This document shows positions 29,062-38,516 of a DNA stretch of 64,000 nt, in pieces. The notes beneath the pieces are model-generated. The model saw only the letters and a list, made by a program, of their open reading frames with translations, was not told the DNA's origin and did no database searches. The stretch is from assembly GCF_037076425.1 (NCBI RefSeq), contig NZ_AP028127.1:1394001-1458000 (forward strand). The letters are read 5' to 3'. Source of the stretch: Turicibacter faecis. GTDB lineage: Bacteria > Bacillota_I > Bacilli_A > MOL361 > Turicibacteraceae. Both the position numbers and the translations under genes were made by a program. Every line of letters begins with the position of its first letter. Position 1 is the stretch's first letter.

Positions 29062-29847
29062 CTACATATGGTTTAACCAAGAAAAAATTTCACTGCAATT
29101 TAAAAAACAATGTGCGCCATAGCGAATTAACTCTAAACATCCCCTTGATGAATGAACATTGTACGAAGCGGGCAACGCATAAACAACCTTTCCAACATCA
29201 ATTTGGCCTTTTAATGAATTTAATCGATAATCGCCTTTCGTCATTTCTATAACAATTAAAACATCACTTAAAGCTTGTAACAAGTGATGCGCTCTATTAA
29301 ATCGTTGAGCAGACGGGGAAACACCTGGGGGATACTCTGTTAATACCAAGTGCCCCTTTATTAATTGATAATATAAATCGTAGTTTTCTCGAGGGTAAAT
29401 AACCCAAAAACCAGAGGGCAAAATAGCAATCGTTTTCCCCTCTTTAGTAGCTATTGAATGCGCAACTGTTTCAATCCCGAGTTGTAAATTTCCTACAAGA
29501 GTAATTCCCTTATCTAGAAGTTGAAAGCCTAGTTTACGTGCCTCACCTATCCCTGTTTGAGAAGGTCTTTGATTTCCAATTAAAGCAACCCTTTTTCCCT
29601 CTAACAAGTTTGGATTCCCCTTGTAATAAAGAACAAATGGAGGAGCCGGCATCTCTTTATAACACTCTGGGTATTCCGGATCTAAGATTGTTAAAACTGA
29701 TATATTTTTTATCTGCTTTAAACACTCCTTCACCTGATTTTCAGTTATTTGCGTTAACATTTTATCTTGTATCAAAAAATCATACATTTCCTTCCAATTA
29801 CCTTTTTTTAAAATACTAAGTGTAATTAACTTTTCACGTATATTCAT
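29062..29847 (-). CDS. dprA: DNA-processing protein DprA
   Basis: A 261-residue Rossmann-like protein that binds incoming single-stranded DNA and loads RecA during transformation. The region LLEGKRVALIGNQRPSQTGIGEARKLG (in place of the usual G-S/T-R), GIETVAHSIATKEGKTIAILPSGF and AQRFNRAHHLLQALSDVLIVIEM show the family. Several signature residues are replaced (GNQRP for GSR/TR, GNLQLGIETVAH for SGxAxGIDxxAH), so it is a divergent and short member. It lies in the rnhB-dprA-topA order of Bacillota. The ATG at 29847 follows GGGTGATAAAC. Confidence 0.88.
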   Translation of the reverse strand: MNIREKLITLSILKKGNWKEMYDFLIQDKMLTQITENQVKECLKQIKNISVLTILDPEYPECYKEMPAPPFVLYYKGNPNLLEGKRVALIGNQRPSQTGIGEARKLGFQLLDKGITLVGNLQLGIETVAHSIATKEGKTIAILPSGFWVIYPRENYDLYYQLIKGHLVLTEYPPGVSPSAQRFNRAHHLLQALSDVLIVIEMTKGDYRLNSLKGQIDVGKVVYALPASYNVHSSRGCLELIRYGAHCFLNCSEIFSWLNHM

Positions 29848-29894
29848 GTTTATCACCCAATATACTATACGAAGAAGGCAATCCCTTTCCTTTT

Positions 29895-29938
29895 CTAAAC
29901 AAAAAAAGATTACATTTTCGTAATCTTTTTTTGTTTAG
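29895..29938 (-). terminator. Terminator of rnhB, overlapping its last codons
   Basis: A 19-bp stem, CTAAACAAAAAAAGATTAC with GTAATCTTTTTTTGTTTAG, has a 6-nt loop. The rnhB stop (29910) is inside the stem, so the last codons of rnhB form part of the terminator. Confidence 0.85.
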
Positions 29939-30695
29939 AGCGTATAGGTTCAAACGATTTACGGTGCTCCGCTACGATTCCATAATCCTCTATCGCTTGT
30001 AAATGTTCCTTCGTTCCATATCCTACATGGCGTTCAAACCCGTAATTCGGATATTTTTCCCCTAAGTCCTTCATATAGGCATCCCGCGTTACCTTTGCTA
30101 CGATACTAGCCGCGGCAATTGAAACACTCTTTGCATCGCCCTTTATAATTGAGGTTTGCGCAATGTTCACCCGAGGCAATTGAATGGCATCCAGTAACAG
30201 GTGTTGTGGTTGCTGTTGCAAATGATTAATCGCCCGTTCCATCGCTAGCTTCGTTGCTTCATAAATATTCAGACGATCTATTTCTTCACTGGTACAGATT
30301 CCTACCCCTATTCCAATCGCATGTTTTTGTATCTCCTCGTAAAAATATTGACGCTTTGCCTCTGATAATTTTTTTGAATCATCAATTCCGAACAACCAAC
30401 AATCAGTTGGTAAAATAACGGCCGCCGCCACAACAGGTCCTGCTAATGGCCCTCGTCCTACCTCATCAACACCAGCTATCAAATCAATACCATTATAACG
30501 AAGCTCATTCTCATAGATAGACATTGTAATAAATTTTTGAAATTCATCGTACTCTCGTTGAACCTTTTTTTCATACTGTCTAACTAATCTCTGAACCCCT
30601 ATACGGTTATCCTCTTTTAACTTCTCCAAAATAGAATCTTCAACGATATCTTGTTGTAAGAGATTTTTTATCTCACTTATTGTATAATTTTCCAT
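29910..30695 (-). CDS. rnhB: Ribonuclease HII
   Basis: A 261-residue enzyme that cuts RNA in RNA-DNA hybrids, including single ribonucleotides in DNA. The motif [21 protein letters not shown] carries the catalytic D-E pair (about 73-74). The other acids occur in [10 protein letters not shown] and LLLDAIQLP, and the lysine and glycine motifs in [23 protein letters not shown]. Its usual C-terminal motif [14 protein letters not shown] is present. It is the gene after rbgA, as in Bacillus. Confidence 0.98.
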   Translation of the reverse strand: MENYTISEIKNLLQQDIVEDSILEKLKEDNRIGVQRLVRQYEKKVQREYDEFQKFITMSIYENELRYNGIDLIAGVDEVGRGPLAGPVVAAAVILPTDCWLFGIDDSKKLSEAKRQYFYEEIQKHAIGIGVGICTSEEIDRLNIYEATKLAMERAINHLQQQPQHLLLDAIQLPRVNIAQTSIIKGDAKSVSIAAASIVAKVTRDAYMKDLGEKYPNYGFERHVGYGTKEHLQAIEDYGIVAEHRKSFEPIRSKQKKITKM

Positions 30696-30902
30696 CCGTT
30701 AGTCGCTCACCCTTCTAAATCACTAGAAATCATATCTTTAACCCATCGGATTTATATTATCAACTTTCCGATGCTCACTAAATGATGCTAAAATTCACCC
30801 TCCTATTTTAACATCATTCCTAAAAGGATTCTAGACTATTTTCCTCGTTTTTATAAAATCCCCCTAAAAGTAAACGATTGTTTCGGATCACCCCCTACGA
30901 AA

Positions 30903-30940
30903 AAGGCCTTAATTACTATCTAATAGTAAATTAAGGCCTC
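30903..30940 (-). terminator. Terminator of rbgA
   Basis: AGGCCTTAATTACTAT and its near-complement (30925-30940) make a 16-bp stem with one bulge. A T-run follows on the minus strand after AGGCC. Confidence 0.8.
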
Positions 30941-30944
30941 TCTA

Positions 30945-31808
30945 CTAATCCTCTTTTTTAATATCTATCGGACGCTCAAAAGATAACCGCCCTAACTTTA
31001 ATCCTCGAATTTCACGGAGTAAAATTTCATAAACTTTATCATAATCTACATAGCCACCCGATTGTAAGAATCCGCGTTTCCGACCGATTTCCTCCAAAAC
31101 AGCAACCTTATCATCAAATTCTCCACTTAAATGATAGCGTTCAATCAATCGCTCCGGATAATTATTTATTAAATAGTCCAATGCATATAAAATAATATCA
31201 TCTAGGTGCAAAATTGTATCTTTAATTGCCCCAGTTACTGCTAGATTATAACCTACTCGTTGATCTTCAAATTTTGGCCATAAAACACCCGGTGTATCAA
31301 GCAATTCTAATTCCTTTTCAACCTTGATCCACTGTTGCGCTTTCGTCACACCTGGGCGATCTCCCGTTTGGGCCGCTTTTCGTTTAGCTAAATTATTTGT
31401 TAACGTTGATTTACCTACGTTAGGAATTCCCAAGATCATCGCTCGAATAGGACGTGGGCGTAACCCTTTAGCCTTTTCTTTCTCAAATTTTTCTTTTAAA
31501 ATCTCCTTTGAAGCTTCAACGATTTGTTTAATCGCATTTTGGTGAAGAGCATCAACGGTGATGACTGGTTGATTTTGCTGCTTAAAGTAGTTCACCCACT
31601 GTTGTGTAACGGTTGCATCTGCAATATCAGCTTTATTTAAAATAATCAATTTAGGCTTATGCTTTATGATTTCATTCATCATTGGATTACTCGATGAATA
31701 AGGAATACGAGCATCTAATAATTCATAAACAATATCTACTAATTTTAATTTTTCTTGTATTTGACGACGGGCCTTTGCCATATGTCCTGGAAACCATTGT
31801 ACTGTCAT
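30945..31808 (-). CDS. rbgA: Ribosome biogenesis GTPase RbgA (YlqF)
   Basis: A 287-residue circularly permuted GTPase that finishes the 50S subunit. The order is G4 (LNKADIAD, near 58-65), then G1 ([16 protein letters not shown], about 128-143), then G3 (DTPG, near 174), with the ANTAR-like C-terminal domain after. WFPGHMAKA at the N-terminus is characteristic. It precedes rnhB, as in Bacillus. Confidence 0.97.
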   Translation of the reverse strand: MTVQWFPGHMAKARRQIQEKLKLVDIVYELLDARIPYSSSNPMMNEIIKHKPKLIILNKADIADATVTQQWVNYFKQQNQPVITVDALHQNAIKQIVEASKEILKEKFEKEKAKGLRPRPIRAMILGIPNVGKSTLTNNLAKRKAAQTGDRPGVTKAQQWIKVEKELELLDTPGVLWPKFEDQRVGYNLAVTGAIKDTILHLDDIILYALDYLINNYPERLIERYHLSGEFDDKVAVLEEIGRKRGFLQSGGYVDYDKVYEILLREIRGLKLGRLSFERPIDIKKED

Positions 31809-31879
31809 CGTGTCACTCCCTAGGTTGTTTTTACTATTAGATTATCCTGATATGAACATTTCATTCCCACCCTAATAAC

Positions 31880-32419
31880 TTAATTGTCTCTATGATCCAT
31901 CCATTGCGCCCCAACTACATGACCTAATATTTGATTTTCATGGATAAGCCCAATTTGCCGACTATCCACGCTTAGCGGGCGATTATCACCAAGGACCAGA
32001 TAGTACCCCGGTGGAATTTTTTCACAAGATTGAAATTGACATACTTCTTGTAGTGTAAAATCCCAAGTAAAGGTATCCCCTGACTTGATATCTTTATCAA
32101 GATATGGCTCCGGTACAACTATCCCATCCACATATAGTTGATCTTCTACCACTTCTATACTTTGGCCAGGAAGTCCAATTATTCGTTTAACATAGTACTG
32201 TCCCTCACTGACCTCAAAAACAATAACATCAAAGGCCTTCGGTTCATAGCCTAACTTCCATAGAATTGCTGAATCACCATCTTGTAAGGTTGGCAACATT
32301 GACGCACCATCTACCTTTACTGGCGTAAATATAAAATGTTGAATCAATATGACCATTACTAATGCAATTAAAAATGTTTTTCCCCAATAAAATCCAAACC
32401 GTAATACCCTAACTCTCAT
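31880..32419 (-). CDS. Type I signal peptidase (paralogue 1)
   Basis: A 179-residue SipS-type protein with one N-terminal anchor (FLIALVMVILIQHFIF). The catalytic Ser lies in GASMLPTL, the Lys in YYVKRIIGLPG, and the C-terminal box is LGDNRPLSVDSRQIG. It removes signal peptides outside the membrane. RBS AAGGGGGAAAG. It lies 49 bp after a paralogue with the same architecture, so the pair is a local duplication or two specialised enzymes. Confidence 0.96.
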   Translation of the reverse strand: MRVRVLRFGFYWGKTFLIALVMVILIQHFIFTPVKVDGASMLPTLQDGDSAILWKLGYEPKAFDVIVFEVSEGQYYVKRIIGLPGQSIEVVEDQLYVDGIVVPEPYLDKDIKSGDTFTWDFTLQEVCQFQSCEKIPPGYYLVLGDNRPLSVDSRQIGLIHENQILGHVVGAQWMDHRDN

Positions 32420-32468
32420 ATTACTTTCCCCCTTAGTAAGTCCCCCTATTCTATCCTAATTTAATCAA

Positions 32469-33023
32469 TTATTCAATCGGCCCAAAACTTGATAATGGCC
32501 ACTGAATCCAAACCGCCTTTCCTAAAAGCTGATCCTTATGAACCAACCCAATATCCCGACTATCCCGACTATGTGGGCGATTATCACCAAGGACCAAATA
32601 ATAATCTTCTGGAATAACAGAACACTCATCAAATTGGCAAATGTCTTCTAAAGTAAAATCCTCAGTAAAAGAACCGCTATACGCTACAACACTTTTCCCT
32701 CTTTGTAGATAATTTTCCATAACAGGTTGGTTATCTACATACAATTGATCGTCATAATAAGAAACCGTTTGTCCAGGTATTCCAATGACCCGCTTAACAT
32801 AATAGACATTAGGAGAATATTCAAATACTACCACGTCAAATGGCTTAGGTTGATACCCTAATTTCCACAAAATAACAGAATCCTCATCGTGCAGGGTTGG
32901 ATACATAGAAGGCCCATCCACCTTTACCGGTGTAAAAACATATTTATGAACAAGTGTTACTATAATAAAAATAATAACAAATGTTTTTACCCAATCAAAA
33001 ACTTCTCGCAGTATTTTTTTCAT
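32469..33023 (-). CDS. Type I signal peptidase (paralogue 2)
   Basis: A 184-residue SipS-type protein with N-terminal anchor VKTFVIIFIIVTLVHKYVF, Ser in GPSMYPTL, Lys in YYVKRVIGIPGQ, and LGDNRPHSRDSRDIG. The ATG at 33023 is chosen because GGAG lies 8 nt upstream; a GTG at 33032 would overlap its RBS. First gene of a likely sip-sip-rbgA unit between rplS and rbgA. Confidence 0.96.
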   Translation of the reverse strand: MKKILREVFDWVKTFVIIFIIVTLVHKYVFTPVKVDGPSMYPTLHDEDSVILWKLGYQPKPFDVVVFEYSPNVYYVKRVIGIPGQTVSYYDDQLYVDNQPVMENYLQRGKSVVAYSGSFTEDFTLEDICQFDECSVIPEDYYLVLGDNRPHSRDSRDIGLVHKDQLLGKAVWIQWPLSSFGPIE

Positions 33024-33142
33024 TCCCTTCACTCCACCAATCTATTTTTCACCTAGATTTATCATATGCTATCATAGTCCAAACCAACGGTGCTTATACA
33101 TTTTACTGTTAATTTTACCATAAAAATGAATTAATAACAAAA

Positions 33143-33180
33143 AAAAGATGCCCCAAACCGGAGTTTTTTGGGCATCTTAG
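33143..33180 (-). terminator. Terminator of rplS
   Basis: AAGATGCCC and GGGCATCTT form a stem flanked by A- and T-tracts after the rplS stop. Confidence 0.8.
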
Positions 33181-33214
33181 TTGCAATTGAGGTAAGTGTG
33201 TTAAAATTCTAAAA

Positions 33215-33565
33215 TTATCGACGCTCTTTAATACGAGCTGCTTTCGCTGATAAGCTACGGATGTAGTTAAGTTTTGCACGACGAACTTTACCACGACGAG
33301 TAACTTCGATTTTTTCAATAATTGGTGTGTGTAATGGGAATGTACGTTCTACACCACATCCGAAAGAGATTTTACGAACTGTGAATGTTCCGCTAATTCC
33401 TTTACCATTTTGACGTTTTAATACTAAACCTTCGAATACCTGAACGCGCTCACGGTTACCCTCTTTAATACGAACGTGTACACGTACGTTATCTCCTGCG
33501 CGGAATTCTGGTAAATCTGTTTTTAAATATGATTGTGTTAATTCATTGATTAATTGTTGACTCAT
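33215..33565 (-). CDS. rplS: 50S ribosomal protein L19
   Basis: A 116-residue L19 with the usual [49 protein letters not shown] and the basic tail [26 protein letters not shown]. The ATG (MSQQLINEL) at 33565 follows AAGGAGCG by about 10 nt. Its own promoter and a structured leader separate it from trmD. Confidence 0.98.
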   Translation of the reverse strand: MSQQLINELTQSYLKTDLPEFRAGDNVRVHVRIKEGNRERVQVFEGLVLKRQNGKGISGTFTVRKISFGCGVERTFPLHTPIIEKIEVTRRGKVRRAKLNYIRSLSAKAARIKERR

Positions 33566-33650
33566 TAATCTCACGCTCCTTCATTACGCAAGTTCATTCA
33601 ATTAGATCATCTAATTCAGCGGAACCTGGGGTAGTGCTCTTTGGCACGTT
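33566..33650 (-). promoter_or_regulatory. Structured leader of rplS (L19-leader-like)
   Basis: The roughly 80-nt 5' UTR has a perfect 7-bp hairpin, AATTAGA-TGA-TCTAATT, and a GTGC/GCAC stem. An L19 leader is known upstream of rplS in Bacillota, and this one has the right place and size. I did not check it against a covariance model. Confidence 0.5.
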
Positions 33651-33654
33651 TGAA

Positions 33655-33683
33655 ATCATACCATATTATTTTTACTAATTCAA
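33655..33683 (-). promoter_or_regulatory. Promoter of rplS
   Basis: On the minus strand TTGAAT (33678-33683), a 17-bp spacer and TATGAT (33655-33660). This explains how rplS is expressed apart from rimM-trmD. Confidence 0.65.
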
Positions 33684-33814
33684 TGGATTTTGAGTGAATA
33701 TTCGCAAAATTCTTCTTTTTTTGATTTCTAGCTCTTAAAATAAAGCTTTTTTTCCTTTTATTTAGTAACACATCTTAATTTTCCATTTATAAAATTCACA
33801 GATAAATCACAGAT

Positions 33815-34555
33815 TTAATCATTTTTTAACGCTTTAAATTGATCAATGAGTTGTTTTTCTTTCTCCGTTAATGACCGAGATTCTAGTAAATCTGGACGGC
33901 GTTGATAAGTACGGTAAAGTGATTGTTCATGACGCCACTGTTCAATCCTTTTATGATTACCTGAAATTAGCACCTCTGGAACTACCATTCCCCGAAAGTC
34001 AACCGGACGAGTATACTGGGGAAATTCAAGTAATCCTGTTGAAAATGAATCATCTTCATGAGATTCTTGCTTTCCTAAAACATCAGGTAACAAACGAACA
34101 ACGGCATCCGTCATCACCATGGCAGCAAGCTCCCCACCCGTTAATACGTAATCACCTAAAGATAATTCGTCCGTAACTAAATATTCACGAATTCGCTCAT
34201 CGAATCCTTCATAATGTCCACAGATAAAAATGAGATGTTCCTCTTTAGATAACTCTTCTGCTTTCGATTGGGTGAATCGCTCGCCTTGAGGACACATCAA
34301 TATAATCCGTGGCTTCGTCTCTCCAGCCTGACACACTGATTCAACTGCATCAAAGATTGGCTGGGCTGTCAATAGCATTCCAGCACCACCACCATAAGGA
34401 TAATCGTCCACCTTTTTATGTTTATTTTCGGAAAATTCTCGAAAATTTACGGTGTTTAATTCAACAGCGCCACTCGCTTGTGCCCTTTTTAAAATGGAAT
34501 CATTAAAAACCCCTGTAAACATTTCTGGAAATAAAGTTAAAACATCTATTTTCAT
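33815..34555 (-). CDS. trmD: tRNA (guanine-37,N1)-methyltransferase
   Basis: A 246-residue SPOUT enzyme with N-terminal [13 protein letters not shown], the GGGAGM loop ([10 protein letters not shown]), the knot region [15 protein letters not shown] and [29 protein letters not shown]. It methylates G37 with SAM to prevent frameshifting. Its ATG overlaps the stop of rimM by one base. Confidence 0.98.
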   Translation of the reverse strand: MKIDVLTLFPEMFTGVFNDSILKRAQASGAVELNTVNFREFSENKHKKVDDYPYGGGAGMLLTAQPIFDAVESVCQAGETKPRIILMCPQGERFTQSKAEELSKEEHLIFICGHYEGFDERIREYLVTDELSLGDYVLTGGELAAMVMTDAVVRLLPDVLGKQESHEDDSFSTGLLEFPQYTRPVDFRGMVVPEVLISGNHKRIEQWRHEQSLYRTYQRRPDLLESRSLTEKEKQLIDQFKALKND

Positions 34556-35061
34556 TATAATAACCCTTCTAACACATTAATTGTTACTTTTTTTGACTCG
34601 ATGTCTACTGATTTTACAACATCTTCAATGTAAGGAATCAGCGCATCTTTCTGACCTGGACGTTTCACAACCCAAACATCATTCGCTCCTGTTTCAAGAA
34701 TTTCACTAATCTCTCCAATCACTTCATCATCCGTTGTCACTACTTGACACCCGATAATCTCGAAGTAATAAAATTCATTTTCATCGAGTTCGTCTAACTC
34801 GTCCGCCGAAACTAATAATGCACACCCTTTAAACTTTTCAACATCGTTGATGGAATTAAGATGTTTAAACTTTAACAAATCGGCCCCTTTATGAACACGA
34901 TGAGTAGCCACTGTTACCTCAATATGATCGCCATTAAAATCAATCACTAATTGGCTTCCCTTCTTAAATCGATCTTCTTTAAAATCACTATTTGAAATAA
35001 CTTTAACTTCCCCTTGAAGGGCATGTGTATTAACAATTTTGCCAACCTGTAAAAAATCCAT
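34555..35061 (-). CDS. rimM: Ribosome maturation factor RimM
   Basis: A 168-residue 30S assembly factor that binds S19: N-terminal beta-barrel ([19 protein letters not shown]) and C-terminal PRC-barrel ([38 protein letters not shown]). RBS AGGAGG. It forms an overlapping pair with trmD. rpsP and khpA, usual upstream neighbours, are not here. Confidence 0.97.
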   Translation of the reverse strand: MDFLQVGKIVNTHALQGEVKVISNSDFKEDRFKKGSQLVIDFNGDHIEVTVATHRVHKGADLLKFKHLNSINDVEKFKGCALLVSADELDELDENEFYYFEIIGCQVVTTDDEVIGEISEILETGANDVWVVKRPGQKDALIPYIEDVVKSVDIESKKVTINVLEGLL

Positions 35062-35368
35062 AACCTAAACCTCCTATAATAAACAGGGCCTCTTATTTCA
35101 AAGTAAGCCTTTATATCTCTATTATAGCATATCGTCGATAAACTCATACAAAAACCTCCATAAACATTCAAATCCCACCTACCGTTGGACATTCTATCCC
35201 CAATCACCTTAAAATAAGCGCATGCTAAGGCGAATGAGGAGGGCTTGTCTTCAAAAATTTACAAAACCATAGAAAAATTCTTAAAAAGAGTGTCTCTTTT
35301 GCCATATTTTATTTCCTATTTGGATATGTTATAATATCCATAATTATCAAATTTATAGGAGGGATTTT
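35062..35368. promoter_or_regulatory. Divergent control region between rimM and the CPBP gene
   Basis: It holds promoters in both directions. An extended -10 (TGCTATAAT, minus, 35121-35129) serves rimM. An extended -10 (TGTTATAAT, plus, 35327-35335) serves the CPBP gene, whose RBS is AGGAGGGA. No other gene or structure is seen. Confidence 0.55.
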
Positions 35369-36064
35369 ATGAATTTACGTCTAACAAAATCAACTGTCTT
35401 AATTTTCACGTATATTTTTGCGATGTTTTTATTACCTTATTTATCTTGTCAACTACTTGCTAAGATTTGTACAAGCGAAATTGATATTCAGGTGTATGCC
35501 AATTTAATCTCTTACCTTGTCCTCGTGGTTGTTTCACTCTTATTCTTCGGATCAGAACTCTCTAAACAATTCAAACAAATTGTATCGGCTAAACACTTCA
35601 TTAAACATATTTTTATCGGCTGGCTACTCTTATTTATTTCATCCTATATTGCGAGCTTCCTCATTATTTTCTTTACTCAATCGTCAGATTCTTCAAGCAA
35701 TCAACAAGTCATCACGGATTTAATGGCATTTCATCCAATTTTAATGGGGGGAATGACCATTTTATGCGCCCCACTTGTTGAAGAGGTAGTTTTTCGATTA
35801 ACTGTAATGAGAGGATTACTTAAATATCCTTGGATTGCGATTTTACTAAGTAGTTTCTTATTCGGACTCATTCACGTCATTAGTTCATTATTCATTGGTG
35901 ATTTTGCAGATTGTATCTATATTATTCAATACATGGCTATGGGATGCGCTCTTGGGTATGTCTATTATCGTCATCAAAACATTTGGTATTCTATCGGTGT
36001 TCACGCTATTCAAAATACATTATCAACCGTTATGGTTATTCTTCTTTCACTTTTAACAGCATAA
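35369..36064 (+). CDS. CPBP family intramembrane metalloprotease
   Basis: A 231-residue polytopic protein with the Abi/CPBP signature: EEVVFR (about 138-143), FLFGLIHV (F-x-x-x-H, near 162-169) and H-x-x-x-N in VGVHAIQNT near the C-terminus. Relatives of eukaryotic CAAX prenyl protease act in maturation or self-immunity of peptides in Gram-positives; the target here is unknown. It is a single gene against the surrounding strand. Confidence 0.88.
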   Translation: MNLRLTKSTVLIFTYIFAMFLLPYLSCQLLAKICTSEIDIQVYANLISYLVLVVVSLLFFGSELSKQFKQIVSAKHFIKHIFIGWLLLFISSYIASFLIIFFTQSSDSSSNQQVITDLMAFHPILMGGMTILCAPLVEEVVFRLTVMRGLLKYPWIAILLSSFLFGLIHVISSLFIGDFADCIYIIQYMAMGCALGYVYYRHQNIWYSIGVHAIQNTLSTVMVILLSLLTA

Positions 36065-36075
36065 ATACCACCACA

Positions 36076-36108
36076 AAAATGGGCCCCTCAAATTGAGGGG
36101 CCCATTTT
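36076..36108. terminator. Bidirectional terminator between CPBP gene and feoB
   Basis: AAAATGGGCCCCTCA and its complement make a perfect 15-bp stem with T-runs on both strands. It serves the converging genes. Confidence 0.9.
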
Positions 36109-36115
36109 ATTAAAT

Positions 36116-38107
36116 CTAATAGATAAACAATCCAAGCTGATAAACAATTAAACTCACAACATAGGCAACTATTAATCCGAAGGAAATCATTAACAGGGTT
36201 GTCTTAATTGACTTTGTTTCTTGATACATGACCCCTACGGTCGACAGACACGGAATATAAAGTAACGAAAAAACGAGGAAACTAAATGCCTGTAGTGGTG
36301 TAAATAAGTTTAAAATTCCTATTTCGGCCCCGCAGATAATCAACATAGACGAGGCGACTAATTCTTTGGCTAAAAATCCCACCACTAAACTACTCGTTGC
36401 CTGCCAGGTTCCAAATCCAAGTGGGATAAATAGAGGTGCTAAAAGGCCCCCTAGTATGGCCAAATAACTTTGATCACCCGCTACATGCAACCCTGAGGGT
36501 CCCATCTCTTGAAGCAACCATAATAACACAGAACCAAGTACAATAAATTTTCCCGCCGTATGCAGAAAATCATTTCCACGACTTAATGTTTGGCCCATTA
36601 AGTTTTTAAACTGTGGCGCACGGTAAGGCGGAACCTCTAAAATAAACTGACTTTGAGTTTTCTTAAAAATCGATACAGATAATAACTTAGCACTTAACAA
36701 GGCAACAATAATCCCCAATAAATAAAGCCCCATAATAATGAATGATTGTGATTTTTTAAAAAATAGGCCCACGAATAAAACGTAAACCGGTAACCGAGCC
36801 GAACATGACATAAATGGAATGACCATCATCGTCTTGATTCTTTCAAACTTATCAGGAATGGTTCGAGTTGCCATAATAGCGGGAACATTACATCCAAAAC
36901 CAGTAATAAGTGGAACGATTGCTTTACCATTTAAACCGAATCCAGAAAAAATATAATCCATGACGATAGCAACCCGAGCCATGTATCCCGTCGCCTCCAT
37001 AAGTGAGAGACAGAAAAATAAAATTAAAATTTGCGGAAGAAAGACAATGACTCCTCCTACCCCGGCTAAAACACCGTCAATTAAAGCCCCATAGATAAAG
37101 CCGTCTTCGGGAAGTCCTAGGGATAAAAGCATCGACGAGATAGTAGGTGTTACCCAATTCTCTAAAACAGCTGTAAATCCATCAGAAATTGGATTTCCGA
37201 GCCAATCAAACGTTAAAACATAAGTTACAAACATGAGAAATAAAAAAACAAACAAACCAAATACAGGATGTGTTAAATAGCGGTCGATAGGAGTCAATTT
37301 TACCTCATTCTCTACCTTAGCCCCGGGAATTGGTTTAATACAAGCCTGATAGACTTGATGAATCCATTCACGTCGTTTATTAAAAATTGCCCCCTTTAAA
37401 GAAAGAGCATCACCTGATTCAACAATTTGGCTCTCTGTTGTGCAAACAACCTGTTGAATCTTTTTCTTCTCTTCATCAGATAGAATGGAGTAAATTCCAT
37501 CATTGCCCTCTAATGCTTGAATGGCAACCCAACGTTTATCCAACTGATTAACCGTCTGGGGAACTAATTCAATAATTTGGGTAATCGCCTTTTCAATGGT
37601 CAGTCCATAATATAGTCTAAACGGCTTTTTGACAGATAGGTGATCTAATCGATCCACGACCTGAGAAACTCCCTCACCTTTTCTGGCAGAAACTAAAACA
37701 AGTTCATTCGAAACATATTCATTAAATTTTTTTATATCGAACGTTAATCCCTTTTTATTAAGAGCATCTATCATATTAAGTGTCATCATCATTGGCACAT
37801 TTGCTTCAAGCAACTGAATCGTCAAATGTAAATTTCTCTTAAAGTGTGTCGTATCAATAATATTAATAAACCCATTATACGATTCATTTATAATAGCATA
37901 CGTTACTACCCCTTCATCTTCACTACTCGGTGTCACGCTATAGGTTCCGGGTAAATCAATGAGCTCGGCCTTCTTGCCTTTAATGGATCCGACTAATTTA
38001 TCAACCGTTACCCCGCTCCAATTTCCAACGTGAGCATTCGCCCCTGTTAGCGCATTAAATAATGTTGTTTTTCCAACATTAGGATTTCCAATCAACATAA
38101 AACGCAA
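36116..38107 (-). CDS. feoB: Ferrous iron transport protein B
   Basis: A 663-residue inner-membrane Fe(II) transporter with an N-terminal GTPase: G1 GNPNVGKTT (7-15), switch I, G3 DLPGTY, G4 NMID, then a helical domain and a C-terminal permease core with about eight helices and Gate motifs (MEATGYMARVAIVMD; GFGCNVPAI). Slightly short for FeoB (about 660-770). The TTG start (38107) has GAGGAGG 8 nt upstream. It pairs with feoA, 17 bp upstream. Confidence 0.96.
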   Translation of the reverse strand: MRFMLIGNPNVGKTTLFNALTGANAHVGNWSGVTVDKLVGSIKGKKAELIDLPGTYSVTPSSEDEGVVTYAIINESYNGFINIIDTTHFKRNLHLTIQLLEANVPMMMTLNMIDALNKKGLTFDIKKFNEYVSNELVLVSARKGEGVSQVVDRLDHLSVKKPFRLYYGLTIEKAITQIIELVPQTVNQLDKRWVAIQALEGNDGIYSILSDEEKKKIQQVVCTTESQIVESGDALSLKGAIFNKRREWIHQVYQACIKPIPGAKVENEVKLTPIDRYLTHPVFGLFVFLFLMFVTYVLTFDWLGNPISDGFTAVLENWVTPTISSMLLSLGLPEDGFIYGALIDGVLAGVGGVIVFLPQILILFFCLSLMEATGYMARVAIVMDYIFSGFGLNGKAIVPLITGFGCNVPAIMATRTIPDKFERIKTMMVIPFMSCSARLPVYVLFVGLFFKKSQSFIIMGLYLLGIIVALLSAKLLSVSIFKKTQSQFILEVPPYRAPQFKNLMGQTLSRGNDFLHTAGKFIVLGSVLLWLLQEMGPSGLHVAGDQSYLAILGGLLAPLFIPLGFGTWQATSSLVVGFLAKELVASSMLIICGAEIGILNLFTPLQAFSFLVFSLLYIPCLSTVGVMYQETKSIKTTLLMISFGLIVAYVVSLIVYQLGLFIY

Positions 38108-38124
38108 TCTTAAAACCTCCTCAA

Positions 38125-38358
38125 TTATATCCTTTCAATCATAATTTTTGTGGCATCCTGTTTTCGGATACAAAAATCAACATCATCAATCGATATATAA
38201 AACAGTTGTCCAAAATTTAAAACACTTAATAGTGTCACCTCAGAGCCAATTGCAATCCCAACATCATATAAACGACGGCTAAAACTTTCAGATAACTCGT
38301 TAAATGATGTAATAATAGCACGGTCTCCCTTTTTTAATGTCGCTAACGTCATAGCCAT
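38125..38358 (-). CDS. feoA: Ferrous iron transport protein A
   Basis: A 77-residue SH3-like protein that assists FeoB: LKKGDRAIITSFNELSESFSRRLYDVGIAIGSEVTLLSVLNFGQLFYI. RBS AAAGGAGGA. First gene of feoAB. A possible operator lies upstream (38405-38428). Confidence 0.93.
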   Translation of the reverse strand: MAMTLATLKKGDRAIITSFNELSESFSRRLYDVGIAIGSEVTLLSVLNFGQLFYISIDDVDFCIRKQDATKIMIERI

Positions 38359-38404
38359 TCCTCCTTTTTCGTCTTACATAACACCCGATAAGCCCCGAAA
38401 ATTA

Positions 38405-38428
38405 GAGATTGTTTTCACAGTCAATCTC
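38405..38428. promoter_or_regulatory. Inverted repeat upstream of feoA
   Basis: GAGATTG and CAATCTC are separated by 10 bp in the divergent region between feoA and ylbJ. This could be a metal-repressor site, but it does not match the Fur consensus that I can recall, so the regulator is not assigned. Confidence 0.3.
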
Positions 38429-38516
38429 CCTTCTCCATGTTCGTGTCACCATCTGTCATCTAAAACAAGACATACTTTTAGTAGCTAATTAATACATTCA
38501 TTATAGGTGATCAAAG

